DNA of 64,000 bases from Thereva unica (taxonomy: Eukaryota > Arthropoda > Insecta > Diptera > Therevidae). The notes beneath the pieces were generated by a model. That model saw only the letters and a list, made by a program, of their open reading frames with translations. It had not been told where the DNA came from and did no database searches. The stretch's first letter is position 1; each line of letters begins with the position of its first letter. Positions 34,621 to 46,086 of this stretch are shown in pieces. The stretch is taken from assembly GCA_949987705.1 (NCBI GenBank), contig OX465281.1:155882393-155946392 (forward strand), in the 5' to 3' direction. A program made the translations under genes and the position numbers.

Positions 34621-36257
34621 TGTTATATATAAAATATATAAGTTGTATAATAATAACTCACACAACCCTCCAACCAGGGTGTTAACCGTTAACCAATTGT
34701 TATATAAAAATATAAACTCACCACACTTGTTATATAATGAAAGCAACACACTTTATTTGTTTTTTTTTTGTTTAAATTCTTATATTTCACTGGTTTCCTT
34801 TTCATTTATTTTACGAATGATTTCACAATAACTAATACAATTTTTTTTTTTTTATTTTTTCTTAGCGGTTACAGACAACAAAAAAAAGATATTTCACCTT
34901 ATCATTATTTAATTTATGTTCACCCTGTTCTCCATATTTACAAGTCACAGCAAAAAAAATTTGTTTTTTACTTTCATTTATTATTTTCAAATTTCCATCA
35001 TCCGCTTTTTAAATTATTCGAAAAATGCATTTAAAAAATCATCAATTTATTAAATATTGCAACTGGAAGATCAGAGGTGGTTCGTATTATTTTTCTTTAT
35101 ATATTTTTTTTTTAATTATTGGTTTATTTTAATTTTTTATTACCTTAAAACTATTCAATTTAATTTTAAGTGTGGCCTTTTTAAGTGGTTTACTTAATTT
35201 ATTCAGTTTTAACTACCACAAAAAAAACAATTTTCTCAAATAAAAATTTTTATACTTATTATTTTTTTTAGTAAATTTGTTTCTTGTTAAGTTAAAGCAC
35301 AGTTGATGTTTTTCTAAATTTTTATAACTCACACTTAACTTTTCAAAAATCAATTTTTAATAACAATTTTTTAAGTAAATATGTTTGTTTTTTTTTTCTT
35401 TATAATTATAATAAGTCACGCGAAGCCGCGCCCGCCGGCGATCGTGGATTTTTACAACACTTCCTTATTAAAAAATCACCGCCATATTTTTTTATTCTTA
35501 CGCGCCCGCTGGCGTCAATGGTTAAAACAACACTTTTTTGAAAATTGTAGACGCGCCCGTCGCGGATCGTAGTTTAGACAAGACTCTCTTAATAATATTA
35601 TCGACGCGCCCGCCGCCGCTTGTGGATAGAACAACACTTAATTAAAAAATCGCCACCCGCCGGTGACCGTGGTTAAGACAACACTTGCTTAATTATGGAT
35701 GCGCCCGCCGCCGCTAAAGGTTAGAACAACACTCAATTACTTTAAATTTTCACCCGCCGGTGGTGGCATGGAAAATTGTCCACCGGCTGGGAAAAACTCG
35801 CCCTTGAATTCGTTCCCACCTGCGCAACTTGCTTATCGCGCGCTTCTCACGCGGCGCATTGCAAGTTGCGCTTAATTATTGTTGGGTGGGTCAAATTACT
35901 TTCAAGAAAGTCAAAGTCAAGATCACTGTTTGCCAGAAAAGCTTGGGAAGGGTGCAAAGGTAATTGCGCACCTTGCAAATCTCACAAAATGCGCGCGGAT
36001 CAGGTTACGTCTGGAAATGTTACATTTGTTGAAGTGGAATTTTGTACGTTGAAGATTTGTCCGTTAAGGAATTTTGTACATTTGAAAATGGAAATTAGAT
36101 AATTATTTTCCGTTTAGGATTTGTTGTTCACAGGGAACTCATATTGCATCAAATTCATTGCGAATTTGAGGTAAAAGGCTCCCTGTATGAAGGGATATGA
36201 GAATTTGCCTAAGGATTTCGTTTTTCACCGAGACCCTTAGAAATTCTGTATGTAACA
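34621..36257 (-). repeat. Gypsy-2 5' LTR
   Basis: Upstream LTR, 1637 bp, carrying the same GC/AT-alternating repeat block (35420-35790) as the 3' LTR. Confidence 0.9.
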
Positions 36258-36270
36258 GAATCGGCAAACA

Positions 36271-37782
36271 ATGCCTCGGAACCGGATGGACAACACGACG
36301 ACGACCTTTGCTTTTCGAACAAGGACACGAATCGGATCATGGAATGTGAGAACAATGCTTGCTGAGGGACGGCTGGATGAAGTCCTCAACGAGATGAATC
36401 GATATAAAATCAAGATCATGGGACTTAGCGAGACCAGATGGCCCGATGCGGGGGAACATATCTGCCCAAATGGTGAGTCCTTCTTATATTCTGGGAGAAA
36501 TGAAACTGAAAGCCGTAGGAGTGGCGTTGGCGTAATACTCACCAAAGAAGCCAGGTCCAGCCTCATTAGCTGGTCACCAGTTTCTGAGAGGATTATTACC
36601 GTGCGCCTGCGTACCAGGCTAAGAAGTACTACGGTAGTCCAATGCTATGCTCCAACTGAAGACGCAGAAGATGACATCAAAGACGAGTTCTATTTGCGAC
36701 TGAATGAGGTTTTTCGCTCTATTCCAAGGGGAGACATCATTGTATTAATGGGTGACTTAAACGCACAAATCGGCCGCGACAACACCGGTCTTGAACAAAC
36801 AATTGGAAAACAAGGCCTAAGCCAAGTTACCAATAACAATGGTGAGCTTTTCGTTGACTTTTGTAGTTCCCATCAACTAATGGTAGGTGGAACTTACTTT
36901 TGCCACAAGAAGATACACAAAGAGACCTGGGTATCACCCGATGGTAGAACGAGAAATCAGATAGATCACGTGGCCGTCAGCCGCAGATGGAGAACCATTC
37001 TGGAGGATGTCAGGAGCTTCAGGGGAGCGGACACTGGAAGCGACCACCATTTGGTAGTAGCAACTATTCGCCTTAGAATCGCTGCAATCAGAAACGTTCA
37101 ACGCGATGTTATAAACCGTAGACGGTTTAACGTTGACCTTCTGCAGGAGACCGCTAAAAAGCGAGAATTTGCTGGAAACCTGCAGCAAATATTAAACCAG
37201 CAAACCGTTTCTGACGACACAAATATTGAAGAGCTGTGGAGTAGAACAAAGGGCGCTATATTGACGGCTGCGGAAACGAGCGTCGGTTATGTCCAGAGAA
37301 ACATGCAACATTGGATCTCGGACACTACCTGGCAAAAAATAGAACGCAGGAGGGCCCTCAAAAATAACGTAAACTCTACAAGCGACCCGGAAAGACGTCA
37401 CCAACTTGAACGGGAATATTCCCAATTACACCGGGAAGTAAAGAGAAGTGTGCGGCGTGATAAAAGGCAGCAGATAAATGAGCTCGCAGAAAAAGCGGAA
37501 AACGCGGCAAACACAGGCAACAGTAAAGTGCTGTACCAAATTACTAAACAGCTCTCGGGAAAGCATTCTGCCGTAAAGAGTAAAGAGTGCGGATGGGAGG
37601 CTGCTGTGCAGCGACGAGGAGCAACTCCAAAGATGGAGAGATTACTTCTTCGCCGCCCTGAATGGTTCACTTGCACAGGAACCTCAGGAAAACAGCAACA
37701 ATGCACAGCCGATAAGAATCAACACCCGGGCCCCATCCAAGACGGAAATAGTAACCGCAATTCATGCGATGGCCAATGGTAA
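36271..37782 (+). pseudogene. RTE-2 endonuclease and linker (frameshifted at its end)
   Basis: From the ATG at 36271 this frame encodes an RTE-type endonuclease: RIGSWNVRTM near the start, GLSETRWPD, GDLNAQIGRD, NQIDHVAVSRRW and TGSDHHLV, all active-site blocks present. About residue 435 the frame is thrown off by a 7-bp tandem duplication (TAAAGAG at about 37578-37591; RTE-1 has a single copy), and the last 65 codons are out-of-frame nonsense. RT continues in another frame from before 37769. The endonuclease domain itself looks intact. Confidence 0.88.
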
Positions 37783-39241
37783 AGCAGCTGGAAAAGATGG
37801 CATCCCGGCAGAATTGTTGAAAGCCGATTCAAGCCTCATAGCAGATGCGCTTCAGCCAATCCTGGAAATAGCATGGAACACCTGTACCTTTCCGGAGGAT
37901 TGGACGGAAGGTATCATAGTCAAAATACCCAAAAAGGGGGACCTAACAATATGCGACAACTGGAGAGGCATCTGTCTATTATCTACTGTGGGTAAAATCT
38001 TGTCCCACGTTATATTATCAAGGATAAGAGAGGCAGTAGACCGAACGCTTAGAAGGCAGCAGGCCGGATTCAGGAAGGGCCGCTCATGTATAGACCATAT
38101 TAACACCTTGAGAATCATAGTGGAGCAGTCTACTGAATTCCGATCCCCCCTTTACCTAGCTTTCGTAGATTATGAGAAAGCGTTCGACTCGGTTAATAGG
38201 AGCTTTATATGGCAGGCATTACGGCGACGTGGACTGCCTGATAAAATAATAGAATTGATAAAAGCCCTTTACAACAATTCCAAATGCAGAGTTCTCCATA
38301 ATGGAAAATTATCCGACAGCTTCGAGGTGAATTCAGGAGTACGACAAGGATGTCTACTTTCGCCATTACTTTTTCTTATAGTAATAAATGACATCCTTGT
38401 CGACGCTCTAGATAATAGAACAGGCGGCATACAATGGGGTTTGCTAGACCGCCTTAAGGACCTCGACTACGCGGATGATATCTGTTTATTGGCCCACAGA
38501 CATCAGGAGCTAAAAAACATGTTAAACAATTTGGCAACAGAAAGTAGTCTAGCAGGCTTAAGGCTGAATCCGAACAAAACCAAGGAAATGCGGATAAATG
38601 CAAACACACTTGAACGAACTGCGCTGAATAACCGTGACGTGGAACTGGTAGATAAATTCTGCTACCTCGGTAGTATTATTACCGAAAATGGCGGTACAGA
38701 AGAAGATGTCAGTTCCAGAATAAATAAAGCACGAGGCGCATATGCATGCCTGTTCCGCATATGGAGATCAACGGAGATATCAACTAACACCAAATTGCGG
38801 CTGTTCAACTCCAACGTTAAGGCAGTTCTTTTGTACGGTTGCGAAACATGGAAAGTCACCCAATTCATCACAGGGCGCCTACAAGTCTTCATCAACAGAT
38901 GCCTGCGTCGTATCCTAAAAATCCGCTGGCCAGATAGAATTTCAAATGAAGAGCTATGGCGCCGTGCCGGCCAAGAAAGGATAGACGACCAAATCAGGCG
39001 AAGGAAATGGAATTGGGTTGGCCACACCTTGCGACGCGATAACGAAAACCTAGCCAAACAGGCCCTTGACTGGAACCCGCAAGGATCCCGTCGAGTTGGA
39101 AGACCTAGAACAACGTGGAGGAGGACCCTACTAGCAGAGGCCGCAACAACTGGGAGATCCTGGTCAGAGCTGAGAGCTGTCGCGCAAAACAGAGTCCGCT
39201 GGAGGGCAACTGTTTCCGCCCTATGTCCCATGAGGGATTAA
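37769..39241 (+). pseudogene. RTE-2 reverse transcriptase
   Basis: The RT frame carries GKAAGKDGIPAELLK, WRGICLLSTVGKI, AFVDYEKAFDSVNR, VRQGCLLSPLLF and the catalytic YADD at 38468-38479, then the RTE C-terminal region with WNWVGHTLRRD and GRPRTTWRRTL, up to the stop at 39241. No stop or missing catalytic residue is seen. With the endonuclease frame upstream it forms one EN-RT protein except for the 7-bp duplication, so this copy is a recently inactivated element. Confidence 0.9.
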
Positions 39242-39807
39242 AGGGGCAAAAAGAAGAAGAAGAAGAAGCCTTAGAACACAAAAATTAGTCACAATATTTT
39301 CTTTAAAGGCTCTTTTTTGTTGTTTAAATATACTTCTGGTTAAAATTTCCAGACCATTTTCTCAGTTTTTGGTCTTTTGACCAAGAGCTACATTTTGAGA
39401 TATGGCCCAAGTCTGTAGCGGCAGTACTTTCAGAGATGAAAGTAGGCTTCAGACGGACAGACGGATAGGGCCTCTGTATAAGCTTTTTTTTTAAAAAGCT
39501 AAAATTGGAGAAAGACGATTTTTTAGATTAATTACAATTTTTTTTAATTATTAATATGAATATTTATATTTTTTAAAATATAAATTAAATTCTAAAAGTA
39601 TAAATTATGAAAATAATTTAATATTATGTGAATATTCATAATTTAAATTAAAAATAATGCAAAATAAACTTGCAAAAAAATATATTCTTCGAATTCAGGC
39701 TTAACTCATCCAAGTATTTTGCCAAACTGCCATACACACAGTAAAACTAGTTGCCCAAACTCTAGGCCCCGCCCCCATAAAATTAAAAGATTTTGATTTA
39801 ACCCAAC

Positions 39808-40353
39808 CACTGACATATAATAATGGACTGCTCATCAGCAATTATTCCCATACAAACCGATGGCACCAAAAAGGTATAGTCGCTCGCTCATCCATAAGCC
39901 CCCAAACTGACAGAAGCACTCAGAAATAAAATCAATTAGAAAAAAATAGACGGGTATAGTGATGTTTATATCTTTTGCGTTAAATCAATTAGAAAAAAAT
40001 AGACGGGTATAGTGATGTTTATATCTTTTGCTCTTTTCCCCATAAGCCCCGGATTTTGACATACAGAATGTCAGTTGCTAAAACAGGCGTTAAGAACTTA
40101 AATCAGATACACATAAAATTTGCAAATTAATGAAAAAAAGGCATTTTAAAAGGTGAAAAAGTAAAAATAGTGTTTATCAATTTTTTTAAACAAAATATTT
40201 GTGTTGTTTTAATGTTTTAAGTACGTATTTAAAAAAATGTAAATTTCAAAAAGGATTCCGGTGTTTACATGGAGTGAAAAAAGGTTTGTAGCCTATGGAA
40301 CAAATTGGTGTCATGAAAAATTTCTCATAAGCAGTCCATTCTATATGTCAGTG
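39808..40353. mobile_element. hAT MITE with 8-bp TSD in YZ
   Basis: Inverted ends CACTGACATATA and TATATGTCAGTG (about 25 bp in all, one 2-bp gap) are flanked by AACCCAAC at 39800-39807 and 40354-40361. It interrupts the X-like sequence, which is continuous without it. A 54-bp unit is tandemly doubled at 39928-40032. There is no ORF. Confidence 0.85.
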
Positions 40354-40945
40354 AACCCAACTGAAACCCCAACTGTCAAATCAGTTTGCCAACTGCCCCA
40401 CACACGATGCGATTCAGTGACAACACAACTCAGTTTGGACAACTAGTTGGCCTGTGGATGGGCCCCATTAGAAAAGGTGTGCTTGGGTCGTCCGTCGCGC
40501 GATATTTTTGTGTTTTCGAAGCGGGGCGGAATCAGAGTTGATATCAGGGAATTTTCTTACTACGCAGTTTGCGGATTGAGTGTGGTGCGGTCGCGGTGAG
40601 TTTAGAATTTTTGCAAAAGCACATTTTTTTTATTTTGAACGATTTCGTGTGTGTTTGTATTCTGCTACATTGTGGAAAAATGATAAGGTGGTGGAAGGGT
40701 ATGTATTGAAGCGAGGCAGATATATATTGTTGTGTGCATTCCTTTCGACCCCCTCCAGGGGTTCTTTCCAATAAGAACAAGAAGGTGATTTCCAATAAGA
40801 ACAAGAAACAAATAGACCCCAGGGATAAGACATATTCATGTCTACTGTGCCATCGAGAAGCCATGGCACTTCCCGTCTTTTTTACCTATGAAATACTTGC
40901 AAAGTAAGTGTACTCTTTTTGAACAAAAAATAGTTGGTCACCTTA

Positions 40946-43900
40946 CCTTCACAAACCTCTTTGGCGGCAGTCGCACCGGATGCTATTAGTGCACAGGAAA
41001 CCTTCGAAGGGACAGCTATTGGCGATGCGACTTTACACGAGTTAGTTGAAAGGTTTTGGAAAGAAGAGGATTTGGACCGTGAGACACCTTCCTTGAGCGT
41101 TGAGCAGGCAGAATGTGAGGCAAGGTTTTGTAAAACAGTGCGCCGTTTACCGGACGGCAGGTTCATGATCAAGCTGCCCTTTAAGGAGTCTGCAGTTGAG
41201 TTCCCAAATTCTTTAAATATAGCTCGTCGTCGTTTGCACTACTTAGTTAGAAAATTGGATAAAGACCCCGAGCTGAAATTAAAATACTCGAAGTTCTTGG
41301 AAGAATATCATTCTGCTGGACACATGGAGGAGATTAGTATGGAGCATCTGCCGAAGAGACATTACTTCATGCCGCATCACTGTGTATTACGGCCGGATAG
41401 TTCGACCACAAAACTTCGGGTGGTCTTTGATGCCTCCTGTCGGACGGATGCGAACCAGTCACTCAACGACAACCTTATGATTGGACCCACCATACAAGAT
41501 GATATATTCTCTATTATATGCCGATTCCGGTGTCATAAATTGGCTTTAACTGCAGATATCTCTGCCAGGTACAGGCAAATTCTAGTCTATCCCGAGGATC
41601 GCAACTACCAACTCATCGTCTGGAGAGACAATCCTTCAGAAGCTATAAGAATTTTTCGCCTAAAAACTGTAAAGTATGGCACAGCGTCTGCGCCATTCCT
41701 CGCTACGCGATGCTTGAGTCAACTTGCCAAGGACTATTGTTCTACACTGCCCAAGGCCTCTCGGATAGTGGAGAAAGATTTCTATATGGATGACCTACTG
41801 ACCGGAGCAGATAGTCGCGAAGAACTCATGGAAATCCGAAACAGCGTAGATAAGATTTTAAAGAGTGGACAATTTTGCTTAAGAAAATGGGATTCAAATG
41901 ATTCGCCTTTCTTCTCAGAAATTCCTGCCGATGAACGGGAAAAGACTTTGAGGATCAATGATGTCGACGTCGTTAAGGCGCTAGGAATTATTTGGGACGC
42001 CGCTGCGGATGAGTTTCGATTTCAATTTAATTCGCAGGTCTCCATGTCCTCAAAGGTCACGAAACGACTCATATTGTCGGTTACTGCGCGATTGTTCGAC
42101 CCTCTTGGATTTATAAACCCTGTAGTGGTACACGCGAAGATTTTTCTGCAAGAGCTTTGGTTGTTGAAAGTGAATTGGGACGAGTCAATACCTCAAATTT
42201 TAGAATCCAATTGGCGTAACTTCGAGAATCAATTGAAGGCTCTCAATGACATACGAATTCCGCGTTTGGTACTTTGTGTAGGTAAGGCGACGACCATGGA
42301 GCTTCATGGATTTGCCGAAGCTTCTACCAGAGCTTACGGTTGCTGTATATACTTACGATCCATCAGTGAGACTGGAGACATTTCCGTGCACTTCTTGGCG
42401 GCTAAGTCTAAGGTAGCCCCAATCAGAGTATCCAGGTCGTTACCTTGCTTGGAACTTTGCGCAGCCCTGCTTTTAGCGTAGCTTCTTGCAAAGATTCACG
42501 ACAGCTTACCGAAATGTATTGAAGGACATTACCTTTGGACTGATTCGGAAATTGTACTTGACTGGCTGTCGAGCCATTCGTCGAACTGGAAGGTTTATGT
42601 CGCAAATCGTGTGGCCGAAATCCAGCAATTGACATCTGAAGCAACGTGGAGGCACGTCAACTCAAAAGCAAACCCAGCGGATATTGTTTCCCGTGGTATG
42701 ATGGTGGAGGACCTTCCTAATTCGATTTGGTTTTCGGGACCAGAATTTTTAAGACAATCGATGGACAACTGACCCCCTTCGAAAAAACGTCATGTGAGCA
42801 TTGACGAGTTACCGGAACGCAGGAAAGTCAAATCAATCTTAGTATGCTGCATCTCGGATAGTTTCCTGAATACCATTTATGCCTGTAGTGACTTTAATAG
42901 AAATTGCCGGCGGTTTGCATATGTTTTTCGTTTTTACCAAAATCTGCAAGCGAAGAAGAGGAAACAGTTGGTGAAGACGGGAGAACTAACACCATCGGAG
43001 ATCGACAGAGCCTTCATGGCAATTGTATGGGCTATCCAGCAACGTGAATTCGTCGAGGAGATCCGACATCTCGAACAAGGAAAGGAGATTTCGAAACAAA
43101 GTAGCTTACGAAAACTCAACCCATTTTTGGAGGATTTTATGGTTTCAAACATCAAACTACTGAAAGTAGGCGGGCGAATAAATCTAGCGGACCCACCAGT
43201 GGATTATCGGTTTCCGATTTTATTACCACGAAGGAACGATTTCGTACAATCTTACATAAGATACTTACATCACAAAAACTTCCACGCTGGGCCACAAGCG
43301 CTGCTGGGGATTATCCATCAAAGATTTTGGATTGTAAACGCTCGCGGATGCGTGAGAAAGATAGTTCGCAACTGTATTCAAGTATCGGCCTCGACTAACG
43401 CAACAAATAATGGGTTCCTTACCTAAGGCCAGGGTCAACGTGTCGTTACCATTCACTCATAGTGGAGTAGATTTTTGTGGACCCATCATGACTACACATC
43501 GCATACGAGGGAAGGCACCGTATAAATCCTACGTAGCTATTTTCGTTTGCTTCGTCACTCGAGCTGTTCACATTGAGGTGGTGTCCGACCTCACTTCCGA
43601 GGCATTCATAGCTGCACTTAAAAGGTTCACCAGCCGAAGAAATCTATGCCAGCATCTTTATTGTGACAACGCTACTAATTTTGTGGGCGCTCGTCGATTG
43701 CTGGAGGAGTTTAAAAAGGCCTTCAATCAGGAGATCAACCAGAAGCAGATCGCGTCTTGGTGCAGCAATAACGGCATTGAGTTCCACCATATCCCTCCAC
43801 GAGCGCCCCACTTTGGTGGACTGTGGGAGGCAGCGGTCAAGTCTGCTAAGGGGCACCTCTATCGCACTTTGCAGCACGCCCTGTTGACGTTTGAAGAATT

Positions 43901-44366
43901 GACAACTGTAATGGCCCAGATTGAAGGATGCCTAAATTCAAGACCCATCACTCCACTCTCCTCAGATCCTAACGATTATCAGGCTTTAACCCCCTCTCAT
44001 TTCCTCACACAGGCCCCCCTTGAGCCTGTGCTTGAACCTTTTTTCGATATAAATAAACTTGCATATCTTCGTAGGTGGCAACGAGTCTCGGCGTTGCATC
44101 AACATTTCTGGAGACGTTGGTCAAAGGAATACCTGCACCAGCTTCAACAAAGGGGCAAATGGCGTACCAAAGAAGGCAACCTCCAAGTCGGGACCTTAGT
44201 TCTAGTACATCAAGACGACATTCCAACATACAAATGGAAGTTAGCTCGCGTGGTGCGTACATTCATGGGGGCCGACGGCTGTATAAGGGTGGTGGAATTA
44301 AAGACGCCTCAGGGAATTCTCCAGCGGCCGGTGCACAAGTTGGCACCACTACCGACTCAGGATTGA
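40946..44366 (+). pseudogene. BEL-2 pol: RT, RNase H and integrase (broken)
   Basis: This continues the gag-protease frame past hAT-2. RT has TTKLRVVFDAS, LTADISARYRQI and the catalytic FYMDDL at 41780-41797. A TAG at 42479 interrupts the RNase H region (LWTDSEIVL follows in frame) and a TGA at 42770 ends it. The integrase zinc region (43260-43400) loses its second cysteine pair through a frameshift. The core and C-terminal domain are open from 43410 to 44366, with GVDFCGP, YCDNATNF, FGGLWEAAVKS and a DUF5641-type end (WRRWSKEYLHQLQ). Dead. Confidence 0.9.
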
Positions 44367-44404
44367 AGATTGGAACTTTTATGATCGTTCCAACGGAGGC
44401 GGTA

Positions 44405-44762
44405 TGTTCCGTCCATGTTCCGTCCACTATAGTTAATAAATTGAATTTTAATAAATTTTGCTCAATTTCTTAATTCTGAAATTATGAATCAATTATGTAA
44501 TCATGAAATTATTGTGAACTCTAATGTAAAACCCATTGAACTCTGGATCACGAATTGGAAAACAGCTTTCTTTAGTACTCCTTCCTGGTCCAGAGTTCAA
44601 CGGGTCGAGAAGTTTTACTGCAAGTTCTTGAGCAGTGACTCTCCAAACTCCAAGCTGTGAACAAGCAGAAGAATAAAGTAAATTTATAACGTGGCTGCAC
44701 GAGTCTCACTTAATATACCAAAAAATAGCATAACGGGTGTGGAAAAGCACACATCTAAAACA
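44405..44762 (+). repeat. BEL-2 3' LTR
   Basis: 358 bp, TGTTCC...AACA, preceded by the purine-rich ACGGAGGCGG and followed by the GGGGG TSD and the resumed RTE-1 sequence. Confidence 0.88.
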
Positions 44763-46086
44763 GGGGGACCTAACAATATGCGACAACTGGAGAGGCATCT
44801 GCTTACTATTAACTGTGGGCAAAATTTTGTCCCATATATTACTATTTAGGATAAGTGAGGCAGTAGACCGAACGCTTAGGAGGCAGCAGGCCGGATTCAG
44901 GAAGGGCCGCTCATCTATTGATCATATCAACACCTTACGAATTATAGTGGAGCAGTCTACTGAATTCCGATCCCCCTTTACCTTGCTTTCGTAGATTATG
45001 AGAAAGCGTTCGACTCGGTCAATAGGAGCTTTATATGGCAGGCACTACGGCGACGTGGACTGCCTGATAAAAAAATAGAATTGATAAAAGCCCTATATAA
45101 CAATTCCAAATGCAGAGTTGGGAATTTATGGAAAATTATCCGACAGCTTCGAGGTTAGCTCAGGGGTACGACAAGGATGCCTACTCTCGCCTTTACTATT
45201 TCTTATAGTAATAAATGACATCCTTGTCGGCGCTCTAGCTAGTAGAACAGGCGGCATACAATGGGGTTTGTTAGACCGTCTTAAGGATCTCGACTACGCA
45301 GATGATATCTGTTTGCTGGCCCACAGACACCAGGACCTCAAAAACATGATTAACAATTTGGCAACAGAAAGTAGTCCAGCAGGCTTAAGGCTAAATCCAA
45401 CTAAAACTAAAGAAATGAGGATAAATGCAAACACCATTGAACGGTCTGCGCTGAATAACCGTGACGTGGAACTGGTCGAAAAATTCTGCTACCTCGGTAG
45501 TTTTATTACCGAAAATGGCGGTGCAGAAGAAGATGTCAGTTCCAGAATAAATAAAGCACGAGGCGCACATGCATGCCTGTTCGGCATATGGAGATCAACG
45601 AAGATCTCAACTAACACCAAATTGCGGCTGTTCAACTCCAACGTGAAGGCAGTACTTTTGTACGGTTGCGAAACATGGAAAGTCACCCAATTCATCACAG
45701 GGCGCCTACAAGTCTTCATCAACAGATGCCTTCGTCGTATCCTAAAAATCCGCTGGCAAGATAGAATTTCAAACTAAGAACTATGGCGCCGTGCCGGCCA
45801 AGAAAGGATAGACGACCAAATCAGGCGAAGGAAATGGAATTGGGTTGGCCACACCTTGCGACGCGAAAACGAAAATCTAGCCAAACAGGCCCTTGACTGG
45901 AATCCGCAAGGTTTCCGTCGAGTAGAAAGACCTAGAACAACGTGGAGGACTACTAGCAGAAGCCGCAACAACTGGGAGATCCTGGTCGGAGCTGAGAGCT
46001 GTCGCGCAAAACAGAGTCCGCTGGAGGGCAACTGTTTCCGCCCTATGTTCCATGAGGGATTAAAGGAGCGCAATGATGAAAAAATG
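44763..46086 (+). pseudogene. RTE-1 reverse transcriptase, C-terminal part
   Basis: RTE-1 resumes with the same GGGGGACCTAAC found uninterrupted in RTE-2 at 37936. The RT blocks are WRGICLL, AGFRKGRSSIDH, a frameshift near 44990, VDYEKAFDSVN in the shifted frame, a disrupted segment near 45115, VRQGCLLSPLLF and YADD (about 45296-45307), then a TAA at 45775 before the WNWVGHTLRR tail. It ends without a long GAA tail, at the AAAAAATAAAG TSD. Confidence 0.88.

Larger units (their letters stand above)
22051..36257 (-). mobile_element. Gypsy-2: LTR retrotransposon with intact gag, gutted pol, interrupted by BEL-1
   Basis: LTRs of 1638 and 1637 bp (22051-23688, 34621-36257), TGTTACA...TAACA on the minus strand, differ by a single T in a T-run as far as I can see. 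The TSD is GAAT (22047-22050, 36258-36261), inside the RTE-2 leader. A tRNA-Ser-type primer-binding site and a polypurine tract are in place. Internally only gag is intact: pol has protease and part of RT, RNase H and integrase are nearly gone, and an env-like tail remains. Confidence 0.9.
21869..39265 (+). mobile_element. RTE-2: full-length RTE-type LINE interrupted by Gypsy-2
   Basis: A perfect 14-bp TSD, AAGCCTTAGAACAC, flanks the element at 21855-21868 and 39266-39279. Its leader starts at 21869, is broken at 22050 by Gypsy-2 and continues at 36262; the EN-RT region ends at 39241 and is followed by a GAA-repeat tail (39252-39265), typical of RTE elements. Without Gypsy-2 it is about 3.2 kb. 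Confidence 0.9.
20784..39500. other. Insertion U: unclassified carrier of RTE-2
   Basis: Sequence 20784-21854 on the left and 39280-39500 on the right belongs neither to YZ nor to RTE-2, and the YZ copy is continuous when it is removed. It is non-coding, with an AT-rich left arm, a C-rich and G-rich patch near 21630-21700, and a right arm with a GGACAGACGGATAG stretch. I find no LTR, TIR or transposase. Its complement ends CTAG before a T, as Helitrons do, but it lacks a TC start and a hairpin. Confidence 0.4.
20391..40877 (-). mobile_element. YZ: inverted second copy of element X, split by U
   Basis: The sequence 20391-20783 matches the right part of X inverted (outer repeat GACATGAATATGTC, then the ACACAACTCAG end of the inner repeat), and 39501-40877 continues the match inverted up to the GACGGGAAAT end. 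Together they give one copy of X inside the 3' end of hAT-2, split at an AATAATAAA run by insertion U and carrying a 546-bp hAT MITE (39808-40353) in its other half. Confidence 0.72.
19054..40945 (+). mobile_element. hAT-2: hAT transposon inside BEL-2
   Basis: Terminal inverted repeats TAAGGTGACCAACTAT are perfect at 19054-19069 and, inverted, at 40930-40945. CCTTCAC flanks both sides (19047-19053, 40946-40952); hAT usually makes 8-bp TSDs, so one base is likely mutated or shared. Removing it restores the BEL-2 reading frame exactly. Both ends carry repeated TACTC motifs (six on the left), probable transposase-binding repeats. Its own sequence is only 19054-20390 and 40878-40945; the rest is YZ and what lies inside. 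Confidence 0.82.
14862..44762 (+). mobile_element. BEL-2: BEL/Pao retrotransposon, interrupted and decayed
   Basis: LTRs of 362 bp (14862-15223) and 358 bp (44405-44762), both TGTTCC...AACA, lie inside a 5-bp GGGGG TSD (14857-14861 and 44763-44767). Its gag-protease (17241-19053) and pol (40946-44366) are on the + strand. Element X sits in its leader and hAT-2 between protease and RT. The two LTRs differ by roughly a dozen positions clustered in their last third. I could not find a convincing primer-binding site directly after the 5' LTR. Confidence 0.85.
13055..46086 (+). mobile_element. RTE-1: RTE-type LINE interrupted by BEL-2
   Basis: An 11-bp TSD, AAAAAATAAAG, flanks the element at 13044-13054 and 46087-46097, inside G1 env. 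Its own sequence is in two parts, 13055-14861 and 44768-46086, separated by BEL-2. It encodes the same EN-RT as RTE-2 but is 5'-truncated compared with it (it lacks about 60 bp of the RTE-2 leader) and has stops in both halves. Confidence 0.85.

Noticed and set aside
20784..39500. U as a Helitron
   Set aside because: One end reads CTAG before T, but there is no TC at the other end, no hairpin and no Rep/helicase sequence.
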